A stretch of DNA of 64,000 nt, from positions 184,648-248,647 of the forward strand of contig NW_006768784.1 of NCBI RefSeq assembly GCF_000204055.1, read 5' to 3'. The notes below the pieces were generated by a model, which saw only the letters and a program-made list of their open reading frames with translations, searched no databases and was not told where the DNA came from. Numbering within the stretch: position 1 is the first letter of the stretch; every line of letters starts with the position of its first letter. Source of the stretch: Melampsora larici-populina 98AG31. Lineage: Eukaryota; Basidiomycota; Pucciniomycetes; Pucciniales; Melampsoraceae. This document shows positions 11,003 through 24,130 of this stretch, in pieces. The translations under genes were made by a program, and so were the position numbers.

Positions 11003-12867
11003 CCAAATGTTCTGCACCAACCTGGCCCAGAACATTTGGGTCCATCCCAGGACCAGGTTCATGCAAGTTGAAGCTGAGGATGCTTTGGCAAACTCAAGCA
11101 AAAAATAAGTATCAAAGACTGAGCACCTCAGCACAACAAAAAATGTGAATTGAAAGATTCTGAAGGAAGATTGAAGAAACTTTGGAGATATCAGGAAGTC
11201 TTCCTATGCTCACATCAATGTGAGATCATTTTTTTCCCCTGTGACTCAGCTTTGTGGATTGATGATTTTTTCAACTACAAATGTTTTAATCAGTTGGTGG
11301 CAGCTACAAAGACTCCAATGGCTCTTGAATGGCCATATGGCACTGGCAGACCTGGATTGATCAAAAATGCAACTTGGATTTCAGAAACCAGAGATAAAGA
11401 ATTGAGCAAATGAATGCCTCCTCAAGCTCATGCCTATTCATCAGAGTCTTGGCTCTGTTTTTGTGATAGCTCATTCTTCTTCCTGTAGCCACAAATTTGT
11501 CTTCAACACAGAAGACTTGGCATGATATTCAAATAGCAGCGCTCACCGCGTCCTTGTGGCAGTTGCCCAACAACAAGCGCACACGGACTGCCTTTGAGGC
11601 ACAAACGCAACTTGTGTGCACTTGTTGACAGGAAAACACCACACGGACATGGTGGCTGGTGATTGCAAATGTGAATGCCATCACTTCAGTGATGCCAGCT
11701 GTTTAATCTTTCTACCTCATCCTTTGCTATTTATTTCCTGTATTCTTCTTGTCATCAAACCCCTTTCACCGTGACCTGTGAATTGTGGAACTTCATCAGT
11801 ATTTTCCACAAGGCTTTCCTTGAGTAATTTTGTCAAAAACCAAGTGAGAGGCACATTGGTTTGGTATGTAAATTATTCTCATTTCCTCATTTCTTAAAAA
11901 AACTTAGAGAATTTTAACCAACAAAAAATAATTTGAAATATAGATGTTACCATATACATCAGATTTACTTCTTGCAAGAACTCTGATTTGGGTAATAAAA
12001 GTGGTCCACAATTTTTCACAAATAGGTGAAAAAATTACAAGCACGGCAGGTTTCACCAGCCAGATCATATTCCCCTCACAGGCAAAAGTGTGTCTGGTCA
12101 GTGGGACAACATAAAGCTGTTCCAATATTGCTTGTTGCTCTGTTTTGAAAAAGAAAAGGTGAAACCTATGTTTTTGCTTGATAAAACTTTGAAATTGGAT
12201 GTAATTCAAGGTAATTCAGCCAACTTTCAGGTTTTAATTGGTTAAAACTTAAGTTTCAAGCTCACAAAGCTTTTCTTTACAAAAATGTGTGACAATAAAT
12301 ATTGGAATGGCTGTAGTTATAAGTCCTCATAAGTTCCTGGCTGTGATCAAAGTGTGTAAGATGCAGTGGGGGGATTTTTGAGTTTAAGAGTTGCATATCT
12401 TCTGAGCTGTCTAAAATTTGTGTATGCAAACCTTTACAACTTTTGACTTGATTGTGTGCCATTGACAAAAGGTACACTTAACTAAGCACCTCTTCCAACG
12501 CGGCCACGTCTGAAGATTTTGACGAATAAGCAAGAAAAGGAGTGGAAGTCAGTAATATTCAAGTTGAACATTTTCACAACAATATGATTACTCAATAATT
12601 TGCTTACTACTCTATTCATAAAACTCCTTCAAGAAACAACACAATGGGTGGTGATTTTCTGATCTTTGAATGGCAGAACAGAGTGATGGAATGATAATTC
12701 CTTTGTTTCACCATGTCTGTTTTGAGGTAGCATGTCGACGTGCTCACACCAATCAATTTCCGTAGAGGGTGGATATAACCTACAAACAGGTCTGAGAGCT
12801 ATGCATACAATTGCCTTTGTCAAGAGGTTCAGACAGCAAGAGTGTTAAATGGGCTCCTTTGTTCATA
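11003..12867. other. spacer between the two hAT elements
   Basis: Short frames only; no domain, signal peptide or credible gene model on either strand. The motif CCATTGACAAA at 12469 recurs just outside the right end of the second hAT element (17517), which may reflect an older repeat into which that element inserted. Confidence 0.35.
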
Positions 12868-12874
12868 GTTCCAT

Positions 12875-15800
12875 CAACGCCACCGGCGCTCCGCCCGAGA
12901 TAGCGCGGGCGGAGCGGTAGCACAGCGCCCGCCCCGCCCGTGCTATGACTTTGGCCGCATAGCGGCCAAACCGCCCTGCTATAGCTGTGGCCTAGCCCTA
13001 GCCAACTTAGTGGTTTTGGTTTAAGTAGGGCATAGCGCAATCTCGCTGTGCTATGAGGCGCCACAGCGCCCACAAGCGCTTAGCGCCATGGGACCTCATA
13101 GCGCCTCATAGCAACCCATAGCGCAACCCATAGCCATCTATAGCAACCCATAGCACGCAAACTGGGTTCCAAGGTCAGTCTCGACCTGTCTCAACTCTCA
13201 AGCATCAACACTATAGTCTATAGCTCAATACCCACTCGATCTGGATCCCACCTTCACCTCACAACATATCGAATACAACCAATTCACGCCCATATCCCAA
13301 TGGAATACTTTGGGATTCAATACCCGAGTCACGCCTAAACAACCATCAGTCTCACCTTTACTGTACCTTCATACGTGCGATTCATCTTTGAAAGATGGAG
13401 TGGTTTCGTAGGCAACAAGTGATCCCGGCTCCATCTATAAAAGGCTCTCAAGGTGAGTGCATTTACGACTTTCTCATCAATCCCATCATTCTTTGGGTCT
13501 TTGACTATTTGGCCTTTTTCTAACCCTGGTTCCACGATCCCTCTTTAACTTCCGATTAGACTTTCCCCTTTATCCATCTACCCTTTTCCAATTACACTTC
13601 GATTTAGATTGTCCGGATAATCATTCACTTGTCTTTTATACCATGTCACCTCCAGCTGCCGATTCCAAAAGCTACACCCAATCAACCCTCCAGCTTGAGG
13701 GTTTGGATACCCTAGGTCCAACCTCAACTCGTATCACAACTTCACGTACACTTCGAGTTCAAAGCCCAGCACGCCCTCGACCAGGCTTTGTTATGCCGTC
13801 ACCTGACTCCCGACGATCAATTCAATTACCCAGCAAAGATGATGTATGGGAAGACAAGGACCACACATCAGATGTGTCATTGATTGCACCGCCATCCGAG
13901 TCAGCTTCTGTCAGAGTGCAAAGAGTCCCCAAGTCAAAGTCACCTTGTTTTCAACGTGAGGGTAAGCGCAAGAGCTCGACTTCTAGAAACGTTTCGAGCA
14001 CATCTCAACACCGTGGAGCCCCAGTAAAGAAGAAGAAGAAGCAAAGTAATGTCCTTCAGGTATGTTCAATACATTTCTATACCTTCTTTAACCTTTTTTT
14101 TCCTTATCAAGTTCTCATGCATGCTTCTTCAGGACTATGATGTTCCACGAGGTGTCGACATCAATCAGGATTCCGATGTAGAGGTGGTCGAAACGCCAGC
14201 TGTTAGACGTGCCCACCTCGGCCGTGTATGCAAGCTCTTAGAGTTCTATGAACCCCCGATTCATGTGAAAGGCGAGGTACGAGTGGCTCTCATATAGTAG
14301 TTTCTTATATTCTATATGAGTGTTTGTTCTCTGACAATCTTGTTATGATGATTGTTCATATGTCTAGACAGGAGACGATCCTCGTCGATACCGATGCAGA
14401 TATTGTCGTGGGTACTTTGTGCGCGGCAAGCGGAGTCACTTCAACTTGTACTCTCATCGCGATGGAGCGAAGGACCGTCCTGCCTGTCCAAAACGACACC
14501 TTGCGATACGAGAGGGGCACGAGTTGCCCTGAACATGGAAGCAGCAACAAGACGATGTTGCCCAAGTAGCCGGTACTAATCCCAAAGCAACACTTGACTC
14601 GATTCTCTCTCAATCATCATTTAGTATTGATCTTCTCAATACTACCCTAGTCATCTGGATCCTGCGTCATGCGTTACCGTTTTCCCGTTTCAATGATCCT
14701 CCCCTTAGAGCCGCGTTTAAGCTTTTGAATTGATCAGCTAATCTAAGAGGCACCACTTGGGCGTCCGAGACAGCTAAGGGTATTTACATAGACCTTTCAA
14801 CTTCTGTTATTGAAATGATAAAAGTACGTTCCCACCACATCTTATCTCTTTTATTGAATCTCTTCATCAAATCTCTCATAACCTTGTTACTTATAATCAT
14901 GTTTTGATTATTTCAGTCGAACAAGAGCAAGTTCAGTATTATGTACGATGTCTTGACCACCAAGGGTGGTCGAAAGGCATTCATAGGAGTTTCAGTAACT
15001 TTTATTGACAATGACTGGAAGTATCAGACACATCATCTAACTCTCAAATTAGTCGCGTGGCATCATGCAGGTCGACTACTTGCTCAGCCAGTGGGCAGAT
15101 TCCTGATTTCTAATGGCTTACATACAAAGATGAGTCGTCTTTCTTTTTTGCCACTCTCCGTTTCTCTTTCTTGTTTTCAGAAACCTATTGAACCTCTTAA
15201 GCTAACATTCCTTATTGTTTTACATGTTAGCACAGACTACAGATTCAGCAAGTTCCAACAATACCATGGCCCACGAGCTTTCTTCGATGTTCAGGGATAC
15301 AAAAGAGTTGGTTGATTGGGACTCGACGGGTCATCAGGTAAAGTGTTATGCACACAAGATAGGTCTTGTGGTAAAAGCAGGATTGAAGTCTCTCGGTATG
15401 ACTGCTGGGCATATCAAGCCCACAACCCAACCTGGTGTTACCTTACCCACCCCGATTATGACATTAAACGATGGAGATGAAGATGTGAACTTTGATTTGT
15501 CCAAAGATGATCTAGACGACAACGACTCCATCAATGGAAACCCTTCCGGACCAGCACCTGACGACAATGCTTCTGATACGTGTTTTGATGATGAGGAAGA
15601 GCTCGCTCTGTCTGATTTGGCTCGCGCAGTTCGTAAAGTAGGTTTAAATCCTGATGACCAAATCATAAGTATTCCAATTCATACTGACATGTCATCTCAC
15701 ACACAGGCCAAAAAATTCAATGGTCTTTGCACCCGTAGCTCAGCACGACGCCAGGAATTCATCGCCAAGGCTAAACAGCATGATTATAAGGGTTGCTCCC

Positions 15801-17512
15801 CTATCTCTGGATGGGGAGTTCGTTGGAATGTTGATGCGGATTACCTCAAACGACTAAGTGACGCACGTGATGTAAGTTGAAGAATCACTATCATCTCCAT
15901 GTGGTCCTATCAGCTAACTTTGATTTTTAGGTGGTTGACGCAATCCTCCTTGTGGACCGCAAGACTCGATATTATCAAGGCATAATGATCACTCCTGATG
16001 AATGGGATTCAATTGAGAACTTGGTCAAGATACTTCAGGTGGGTTTAAAGTTTAAACTCTTGTTTTATTTTTGTTTTTAACTCTTGTTTTCTTTTCATTT
16101 GTTTTGTCAAACTCATTGATTCCCTTCTGTTATCAGATATTTCTCTATGCTACAAAGCGATTGGAAGGGAACTCACCGACCGGGTGTATCCTCCTTGCCG
16201 AATACTCCCGGATGATCCAAGACATCGAGAAACTCAAGGAAACCTGCGAAAATCCAGAGCTCAAGAGTATGCTTGCAACTATGCGCAACAAGCTTGAAGG
16301 GTATCAAGCTGAGGCTGCTGCCTCCGAGGTGATTGTATTAGCGACAATCCTCAATCCTCGATTTCGCCTTCGGTTCTTCGACCTCAATTATCCCGACGAA
16401 GCAGCCAGAGCAAAAACTCTGTTCAGCTATGTCTTTGAAGATGCGTTGCGGGAATGGCCAGAGGATCCTATCACCTCAGAACTCCTTGCAAGCTCCCAAA
16501 CACCTTCGCCTCCTAATTCGCCTCTACGAGACTCTTCTTTTTTCGATGTCTTCACAACTCAAGTCTCTTCATCCTCAGCAGCCGATCGACGTCGAGAGGA
16601 GTATGTAGAGTATATTGAAGGTGCCCACTTGATGGTTGCAGGTCAGAATGAATTGGATTGGTGGCAGGTGGGTTTTCTAATGTGTTCGACTTTATTTAAT
16701 ACTTCCTAAAGCTGATCTTTTATGTTCTTTACTTATAGGATCATCAAAAGGACTTCCCTGTCTTGGCAACCCTTGCTTGCGATTATCTTGGTGTTTCAGG
16801 TACTACTTGCCCGTGTGAGCGGACTTTTTCCTCTGCTGCAGACATCACTGTCCCCGGTCGCAGTTCTTTAACTGCAAAGATGGTCAGCAAACTTGTTAGC
16901 GTACGTGAATGGTTAAAGTCGGGGATCAGAATTTCTGGTAAATATGCTGATGCATGGGCGTATGTCCAAGCTTATCAAGCCCAGCAAAAGAAGGCTAAGA
17001 AGTAATTTTTTTTAAAAGATGTTGCTTTTACAATTTTGATACTTTTCTTTAATTCTGTTACCTCAACAAAATATTCAAACACATAAAAATATGCCTGTTT
17101 TCTATTCTTTCTCGATAAAATCTCCAAAAAAACTCGATTTTTTTTTTCTTTGTCAATATTTGTGTCCGGCTTGTTTCTTTGGTTTTGTGTGACTGTCAAA
17201 TCCCCACTCTGGTGAATACATGCTTAGTAATGTCAAGTGCTGCGTTCCAAACAAAAAAAAACGCTTTTTGTCGCTATATTTTGTGAGATCAGTCAGAGCG
17301 GAGCGGAGCGTTTGGAGACCCCGAAAAACTCGCTTTGAGTCGCTAAGTCATGTGAGATTTAGCGATAGCAGAGCGGAGCGCTTGAAAAGGCCGCACTGCT
17401 ATCAATAGTCATAGCGCCTCCCAGTATATAGCGTAGCGCTGGGCGATTTATTTGAGCGCCAAACCGCTCCGCTCGTGAAAATGGCGAATATAGCGGAGCG
17501 CCGGTGGCGTTG
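12875..17512 (+). mobile_element. hAT DNA transposon, copy 2 (4,638 bp)
   Basis: Perfect 20-bp terminal inverted repeats beginning CAACGCCACCGG at 12875-12894 and inverted at 17493-17512. A perfect 7-bp direct repeat, GTTCCAT, flanks both ends (12868-12874 and 17513-17519). The first ~290 and last ~230 bp are GC-rich and packed with TAGCGC, CATAGCG and GAGCGGAGCG motifs, consistent with subterminal binding sites. The interior encodes a transposase in the same orientation. Terminal sequence differs from copy 1 apart from the CA-C start, so the two are related but separate families. Confidence 0.85.
13643..17005 (+). pseudogene. hAT transposase of copy 2, multi-exon with in-frame stops
   Basis: Exons that can be followed: 13643-14059, 14133-14276, 14368-14532, about 14610-14829, about 14918-15131, about 15233-15870, 15931-16038, 16138-16668 and 16740-17005. 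Exon 3 carries a BED-like zinc finger, C-x2-C-x10-H-x5-H (CRYCRGYF then HFNLYSH). Exon 8 has KRLEGNSPTGCILLAEY and the last exon the hAT dimerisation domain with ACDYLGVSGTTCPCERTFS. In-frame TGA codons lie at 14530-14532, just after the zinc finger, and at 14731-14733, within a conserved block. Unless the first falls in an unrecognised intron, the copy is disabled. The C-terminal half looks intact. Confidence 0.75.
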
Positions 17513-17519
17513 GTTCCAT

Positions 17520-18330
17520 TGACAAACGGTACATTTTTGATTGTCTATTATTATTAACAAAGGATTTGCATTTTCTAGAGACAAATTGAATAAAGATCCG
17601 TTCAAATTTATTACACGACTCTCCGTGTGAGCACGTTGACGTGCTCATGGGGGACAGGCATGGTTTTTAGAGTGATAAATGGTGTGACACAATGTATTGA
17701 GAGTAGTAATGGAGATGACATCATCGACATAATTTTGCAGAAAATGATCACAATTGCCATCTTTTAACTGTTGATATTTTAGCCCATGAGCAGAAGAGGT
17801 ATGTATTTTCGACGCCTCAAAAGTATAACCAGACATACTCTCATGATCTGGTGATGAATGATCAAGTGGTATTTTTGAAATCATTCAAGTTGTGATATTT
17901 CAAGAAATAAATATCGTCGAGGGAGACAAGTCGAATTTCTAATTCCAAAAACTTCCGCAGACTGAGCGATTGATCTTGAGAAAAATGATGAAGTTACTTC
18001 TAAATATCAAGATTGATGATTCATGTGATGGTTTTGATCAGACTTTTTTGTCTGAACAGCCATTGAAGGGCGCCATTGCTGGGCTGAGGGGTCTATCATT
18101 AAGCCCTTCTTAGGTTACTTAAGTTCAGCCATTGTAGTTTTGTACATACAGGCTCAGTGTAAAAGTTAAAACAAAAGTTCAATTGTCGATTGCTTTTTGA
18201 TTGAAGTTCAAGTTCTGAAAACTTCATTAACATTTCTCGAACAACTTACTTCGACTTTCCCACTTTTTATTTTTCAAACATCAACATCAACAATATCAGC
18301 ATCAACAATATCAACATTAACATCAACCAA
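17520..18330. other. intergenic and 5' leader
   Basis: No gene seen. A perfect 8-bp-arm hairpin (TGAGCACG/CGTGCTCA) lies near 17626-17645. The last ~60 bp before 18331 are a loose CAACATC/CAATATC repeat that probably forms the leader of the next gene. Confidence 0.35.
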
Positions 18331-20704
18331 ATGTCATCTCAACTTCCTTTCACTCCTAATCAAAATAGGACATCCAATCAGAATCAACCAGTCTTTGGTC
18401 AAATTGACACTCAAACTTCTGACAATAATGGAGTAAGTCATTCAACTTTCAAGTCTATCTTATCAGTCTCAATATCATACTCACATTCGAATTTGAATTT
18501 TATCTCAGTCTCGTTCACTTACAGGATTCATTTTCAATTTTTTAGCAACACCATTCAAGGCCGTCTCAAATCTCACTCGCTCAACGCCCTCGCCTTCTAA
18601 AACAATTCAAAAATTACCAAACTCTCCTCAATCCACTCCAATTCTTTCACCACATCATATTCTCAAATCTGCCGTCAATAACTCTCCAAATCAAGCTCTA
18701 TCTGAGTTCTTTGCTCACAAAGGCGATCAGCCATTGACAGAAATCGAAGCTAGAGGAGTCATGGCCTTGCTTCAAGAGAGTATGTCTCACCTTCCCTTTA
18801 TACCCTTAATCTTACTATCTATTGATGCTTTTGCTCTCACTATTCATCAAAAACAGGTCGGACGCCAGATGGAAGTGTGATTTCAGAAGAAGAGGAGTCT
18901 AATCGCCCACCAGCTTCAAAGGAAGATCATCAACCAAATCTTCCGACTGCATTCACACCTCAGTTTAGATCTTTATCAAGACCTACACTGAGACCGGCCT
19001 TTCCAGCTCGACCTACTCCTCCTAGCCATACGACCTCATCATTACTATTCTCATCAGGAAACTCTTCAAACAATTCAGAACCTCGTGTGCCTCGACGTAC
19101 TTTTTATATGGGCCCTGGACATAGCATCTTCAACAATTCAACTCGACTGAGTAATGCTCGAAGAAAGAAGATCTTAGGTACTGGTCGTAGTTCGAATCTC
19201 TTGAGTGGGCATGGTTATGATATGCTACCTCCGCAATCGACAGCTAGTAGGATTGATCATGTGGATGTGACAAAAGAATTAGAACTGCGACGAGAAGAAG
19301 AAGAACCTCAGAAGAGGAGAAAAGTCTCGGATTCGTTTAGTCCTCAATCGGCTGAGCAGCAGAAAGCTTCGTCCTTAAACAATGAGCCGATCTTCCTTGA
19401 TGAAGACGAAGAGAATCAATCATCTGGACTACCTATCTCTCATTCATCTGCTCAACATCAAAATGTAAAACTCATCAAAACCACTAGCGCTACACCGCTT
19501 CGTCCAAGTCCACTTCGCAATGTCACTTTACCATCTGGTACGTTCACCTCATGTTCTTTGAATGTCTGCCTGATACTTTCAACTGATACCTTTCTTTTAC
19601 AAAAACCCAGTTTCTACACCCTCACCACCTCGACGAGTCCAACAACAAGCAACCCCACCCAGCACCAACAAATCAGCCAAAAGGAAACAACGATCATCGA
19701 TTGCGTCTTCGATCATCAAATCAGCTATCCAAACAGTAGATGCCAAATTGATCCAAAACAATCCATCAATTGCAATGCCATCACCTGTGAAACGAGCTGA
19801 AGTCATCAACCCTTATGCTAATCTCGAAAGACCAACTAGACGAACTCAACCTAAAAGAAAGGCTAAAGCTGTAGCTGTCACACATGAGGAAGAAGTTGAT
19901 CGACAGAGAAGGATAGATATTCATACTGGTAAAACTCAAAATGCTGAAAAGCTTTTTGAACCAGCTCCAATGCAAGCTGAAGAATTATTAGAACGGACCA
20001 TGCCAGATGTAAGTCATCTGTCTTTTACCTGTTCTTGATTTATCTTGAGTACTTTGATTTAATTCTGATGATTGATGTGTCATTTAAAGATATATCGAAA
20101 AGATCAAGATAGTAGACCGAAAAAGAAAGTAGGGAAATTACCTGATCGATTAATTAAAAAACAAATGGCCATGAATAAAAAGAATGGAGGTGATACATCT
20201 GTGGTACAAGAAAAGGAAGAAAAGCTATCTGGTATGTTCAAAAGTGTTTTCTTTACTCTTTCTTTCGTTTTTTTTCTTGTTCTGATGATCGGGAATGATT
20301 TTTTCATAGTTAAAGAAGCAATAATACCTAAAACCAATCAAACCTTTTCGTTTTCAGCACCGACCATTACAGTCAATCCGATTTTAGTTTCACCTAATCC
20401 AATGATCAACAAAAAGGTTAGATTTTCTGACCTTCTTTAAGTTACTCATTTGAGTAATTAACTAATTTTGATATATTTTATATTAAAGCCAATTGAAGAA
20501 GAAAAAGAAGAAGAAGAAGGATTACAGAAAACTCAAGAGAAAGTGAAAAAGATGACCAAGAATGAGATACCTAAGTTTGATGAAATCTTTCAAGAGATTA
20601 ATTGTTTTCAAGAAACTCAAAGATCGAATGATGATCTTGAAGAAGTTAAGAAAGTTGTCTTAGGCTTTGGATTTAGTGAAGTACCAAAGTTTGAATTGAT
20701 ATAA
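18331..20704 (+). CDS. Ser/Lys-rich nuclear-type protein, seven exons, unassigned
   Basis: Probable start ATG 18331. Well supported exons: about 18546-18779, 18857-19537, 19611-20008, 20090-20231, 20358-20416 and 20489-20704, with GT-AG introns in matching phase. The join between the first exon (18331-18432) and the second is unresolved, because the obvious sites differ in phase. The product is ~600 aa, hydrophilic, with basic clusters (KRRKV, KRKQR, RTQPKRKAK) and a conserved-looking RRTFYMGPGHSIF block. There is an acidic/lysine coiled region at the C-terminus ending FGFSEVPKFELI. FG pairs and nuclear signals would suit a nucleoporin of the Nup1/Nup60/Nup124 kind, but this is a weak guess. 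Confidence 0.65.
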
Positions 20705-22340
20705 TTCATTTTCAATATTCAGTGAAGTAAGATTATGAGAAAAAAAAAGTAGTTTGTGCTTTGTATAAGTAAATATCATTCAAGATTAAGTAGTTTGGTT
20801 TTTTCAGTTATTTGTTTCTTTGGTTATCTGACTTGGATTTCGTATATTCATTGAAGTTTTTTGAAAGTGAAGGAGGAAGGAAAGTGAATGGAATATGATA
20901 TCTGTATCTGTGCTTCTTTAGTGTGTGTGATAGAAGACCAGAAGAGCGTTGAGAGCCTAAGGAGATTTGCCGGACTTCCCTGAAACCCTGTTAAAGTCTG
21001 ACTCGATTGGTTTTGGAGTATCTTAACAGATAGTTGACCTGATTTGTATCTAGTGGTAAAACTAGGTAAACAAACACTGCATATACCTATTGAATCTATA
21101 TGAGTAAGAGGAACCCGTAGAAAACTCAGTTGATGATGAGTCAGAAACGAAAAAGCTAAAGAAGGAATCCTTATAACCATATAGGCAACAAAAGAAAAGA
21201 AACGTGTAAGCTGTAAAGAAGGTGTTCATGATACAGACCAGAAGCCAAAGGTATTTTAACTAAATCGTGATTAAAAATTATAAAATATTTATAATTAAAG
21301 TTTGAACAAATTTGACGAGATAGTGTAACGCATATAAGAGAGAAACGGTCAAGTAGATTATGATGTAATGTAATGACTTGTGACTTGATGGTAATGAAGC
21401 TTCAAGTTCAGGTTAAATCTGACATATCCTTATGAATAAATTTTACAAGATGAATAATTCATACTTGCCAAACTCTTCTTCCTTTGTTTGTAGTTTGATA
21501 ATAGTACAATATCTAATTTCACTTTTCTAGTTTTTTAGTGTACTTTTCTTTTGGTGTTTTAAATTTGTGTGGAGGCAAGAGATCAACATCATTTTCAAGT
21601 CATTTTTTTAAGCATTAAGAAGGTATTGGAATTGAGTATAAGATATTAGAAGTGTTTATAGCAATTCCAAAGGCTTTTAAGAGGATAGGTAAATTGAAAG
21701 GGGTATGAAATTGGATTTTTTGAATAAAGATTTGTGCAGAGAAGGTTTTATGAAGAATTCTCTTGATAGAACCAAGTGAAATTCCTTTGGGGATATGGGT
21801 AAAGATCAGTAGTATGGAGATGCATGTGGTCTACTAGATGGATATTTTGAATGTGTGTTCTAGAACATCAAGATAATCCTTTGAAAATGAAATCTTAGAA
21901 GGGGTTTAATAGGATCTACAATGGTTGAGAAATGAAATCTACATTTTTCTGATTCCCTTCAGACAGCTGAATACACCAAGAACCAGATTTTTCAAACTTT
22001 GACTCTGAAAAACACAAGCTTATATATATCACAATCAAAGAACCACCTCAATTATCTGAGAAAATTGCTGAAGCATGAAGTTTCAGCAGGAAAAGTCAAA
22101 GCGGTTCTCATCTCAATGGACCAATCAAAATCATCAAGATAGTCAAACTATGTGTGATAAGAGAAGGTCATGACATAAGAAGTAAAGCGCACACTTTGAG
22201 ACATTGGACAAGAGCGCTGCTCACCCTGGGCTGATCATGATTGAACTCGGAAAAGAGGCTTACATCCTCGCAATTTCCTACGGGTTACTTGATGGCTCTG
22301 TGACTACAAGCCTTGGTACCGGGGAGTGTTGATGATGATT
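20705..22340. other. intergenic, nothing recognised
   Basis: AT-rich sequence with scattered short frames and no recognisable coding pattern. Confidence 0.35.
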
Positions 22341-22349
22341 ACCACCGTA

Positions 22350-23390
22350 TAACGATGGGGACTAGTTCTTCCGGAAGAGCAACATGCTGTCCATGTATTT
22401 CTTACCAGTTTTACTCTCATATTTTGACAATTTGGATGGTGATCTTCGATTCAATCCATTGAAGTTGTATGTACCGGTTTCCTCCGCACATTGATTTTCC
22501 TGACTGATTTCTATACGCGTGTCTGGACTCTTACCCACTCTGCGATCAAAGTTAAGGTGCATCCGAGTATCCACATCAACAAATCACACCTACGTGGAGG
22601 GAATATATCGTGAGCAAAGGACTGTTTCCGGAAGGCACCGATGTGCTTTTGAGGCTCTTGAGCAGATTTCCCACGGGTTTAATCCTCTCATGTCTTGGGA
22701 GTAGATTGAATTTCATTTCAACTTATTGGTGTATCGGTCCCTCCGTATATGCCTCACTGAAATCAATAGGGGTGTCTAACCCCCGGCCCCACGCAATTGA
22801 AGTTTAGGTGAGTGTCTTCATCGATGGATAATCCTTAGGTGAGATCCCCCATATATTATATAGGACAGCCATCTATTTTCTACAATGTTGTTCACGTGTT
22901 TCTTACTGGTTTTGCTCCCATGTCTTGAGTGTCTACATTGATTTTCAAGTCAATCCATGTCACATACTGATGAGCCTGACTCGACTCCATACGCGCGTCT
23001 AAATCAATCCCTGTCCGACTCACCACATCACAGCATAATTCTTAAGTGAAATCCCCGATCTATATCCCAAGCCTGGATGGCTTTGTAACCTGTGTTGTAC
23101 TAAATTACCAAGTGAGTTTTGTTCATGATGTAGCATCTGACACCAGAGGACTGATTTCGGAAGAACAACCGTCAAGTCTCTTTACAAGTATTAGGTTTCT
23201 GGCGCGTTTCTTACCGATTTTGCTTTCTTTTCTTGCGTGCATGGATTGATGACCAATAAAATGCATAGATCGATCTACCGATTTCTCTGCATACTTGTAT
23301 ACCTTACTGAATGATATATTTACTCGTGTCTGACTCTGACCCATCTCGTAATCAAATTTTAGTTGAGTGTGCATGTCCAAGTATAAGTTT
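22350..23390. repeat. degenerate tandem repeat, four units of ~240-320 bp
   Basis: Phrases recur in the same order. A TTTCTTAC-x-GGTTTTGCT type block is seen near 22400, 22895 and 23205, with a shorter version near 22665. A CGCGTCTG(A/G)ACTC type block is near 22515, 22995 and 23315. A closing TTAGGTGAGTG type block is near 22552, 22805 and 23358. Units have diverged strongly. No frame runs through them. Confidence 0.5.
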
Positions 23391-24130
23391 TAGAGCGGTT
23401 GTATTCGTATAGATTCATGGTCTGAAGCATTTTGTAAGCTGTTTGTTTCAGGTGAGTCGGTCTTATGATGAAATATATTGCCGTCACTTTGTGTATCTTG
23501 AGGTAGATTTCTCTAACATCAATTTTTCAAATACAAAATTGATGGAATTTTTTTTGAGCTCCGGTGTACACTTGGGTATACGATTGACTTGTAAGTTATC
23601 TTACGTCGATGATGAGTTATATTTGAGCTCTTCTAGACACCCTGTTTGAACTTCTCTGTCTCTGTGTATCTTATTCTCGTGATGCTGTCAGTGTGACCTC
23701 TTTGTCCACTCCTTTGGATGAGATCTACAGTACTTCATTTCTTGACAAATGTTTCAATCGCTCAAATTTATCTTACGTGGGTTATCCACATGCAAGGCTT
23801 ATCGAGTACGAATCGTTTCACCAAGTCTGAATCACATTGCAACTTTCTTGCTGATTGCGCCTAATATCTTCAACATTGGGCACTCTGAGTCGGCCTGCTG
23901 CATTAGTGTGGTAGCAGATCGAAAAATGGAGGTACTGAGAATCAGATTCCCATTGGCCTGCTGACACAAAAGGTATAAAAGAAGAAGTCAAGTCGAGCTT
24001 CTCCCTTTCGGACAAACTCGCCCACTTCATTCTTCTACTAACTCTTTGGAAGCTTTTTTACAGTTTAGCTTCTTGCAACCAAAATTTCCTTTTTTTTTTC
24101 CCACCATCAGATCACCGCTCTTGTATCAAG

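Noticed and set aside
12469..17535. CCATTGACAAA motif near both sides of hAT copy 2 as its target duplication
   Set aside because: The left copy lies 400 bp outside the left terminus; the 7-bp GTTCCAT repeat abuts both ends precisely and is the better duplication.
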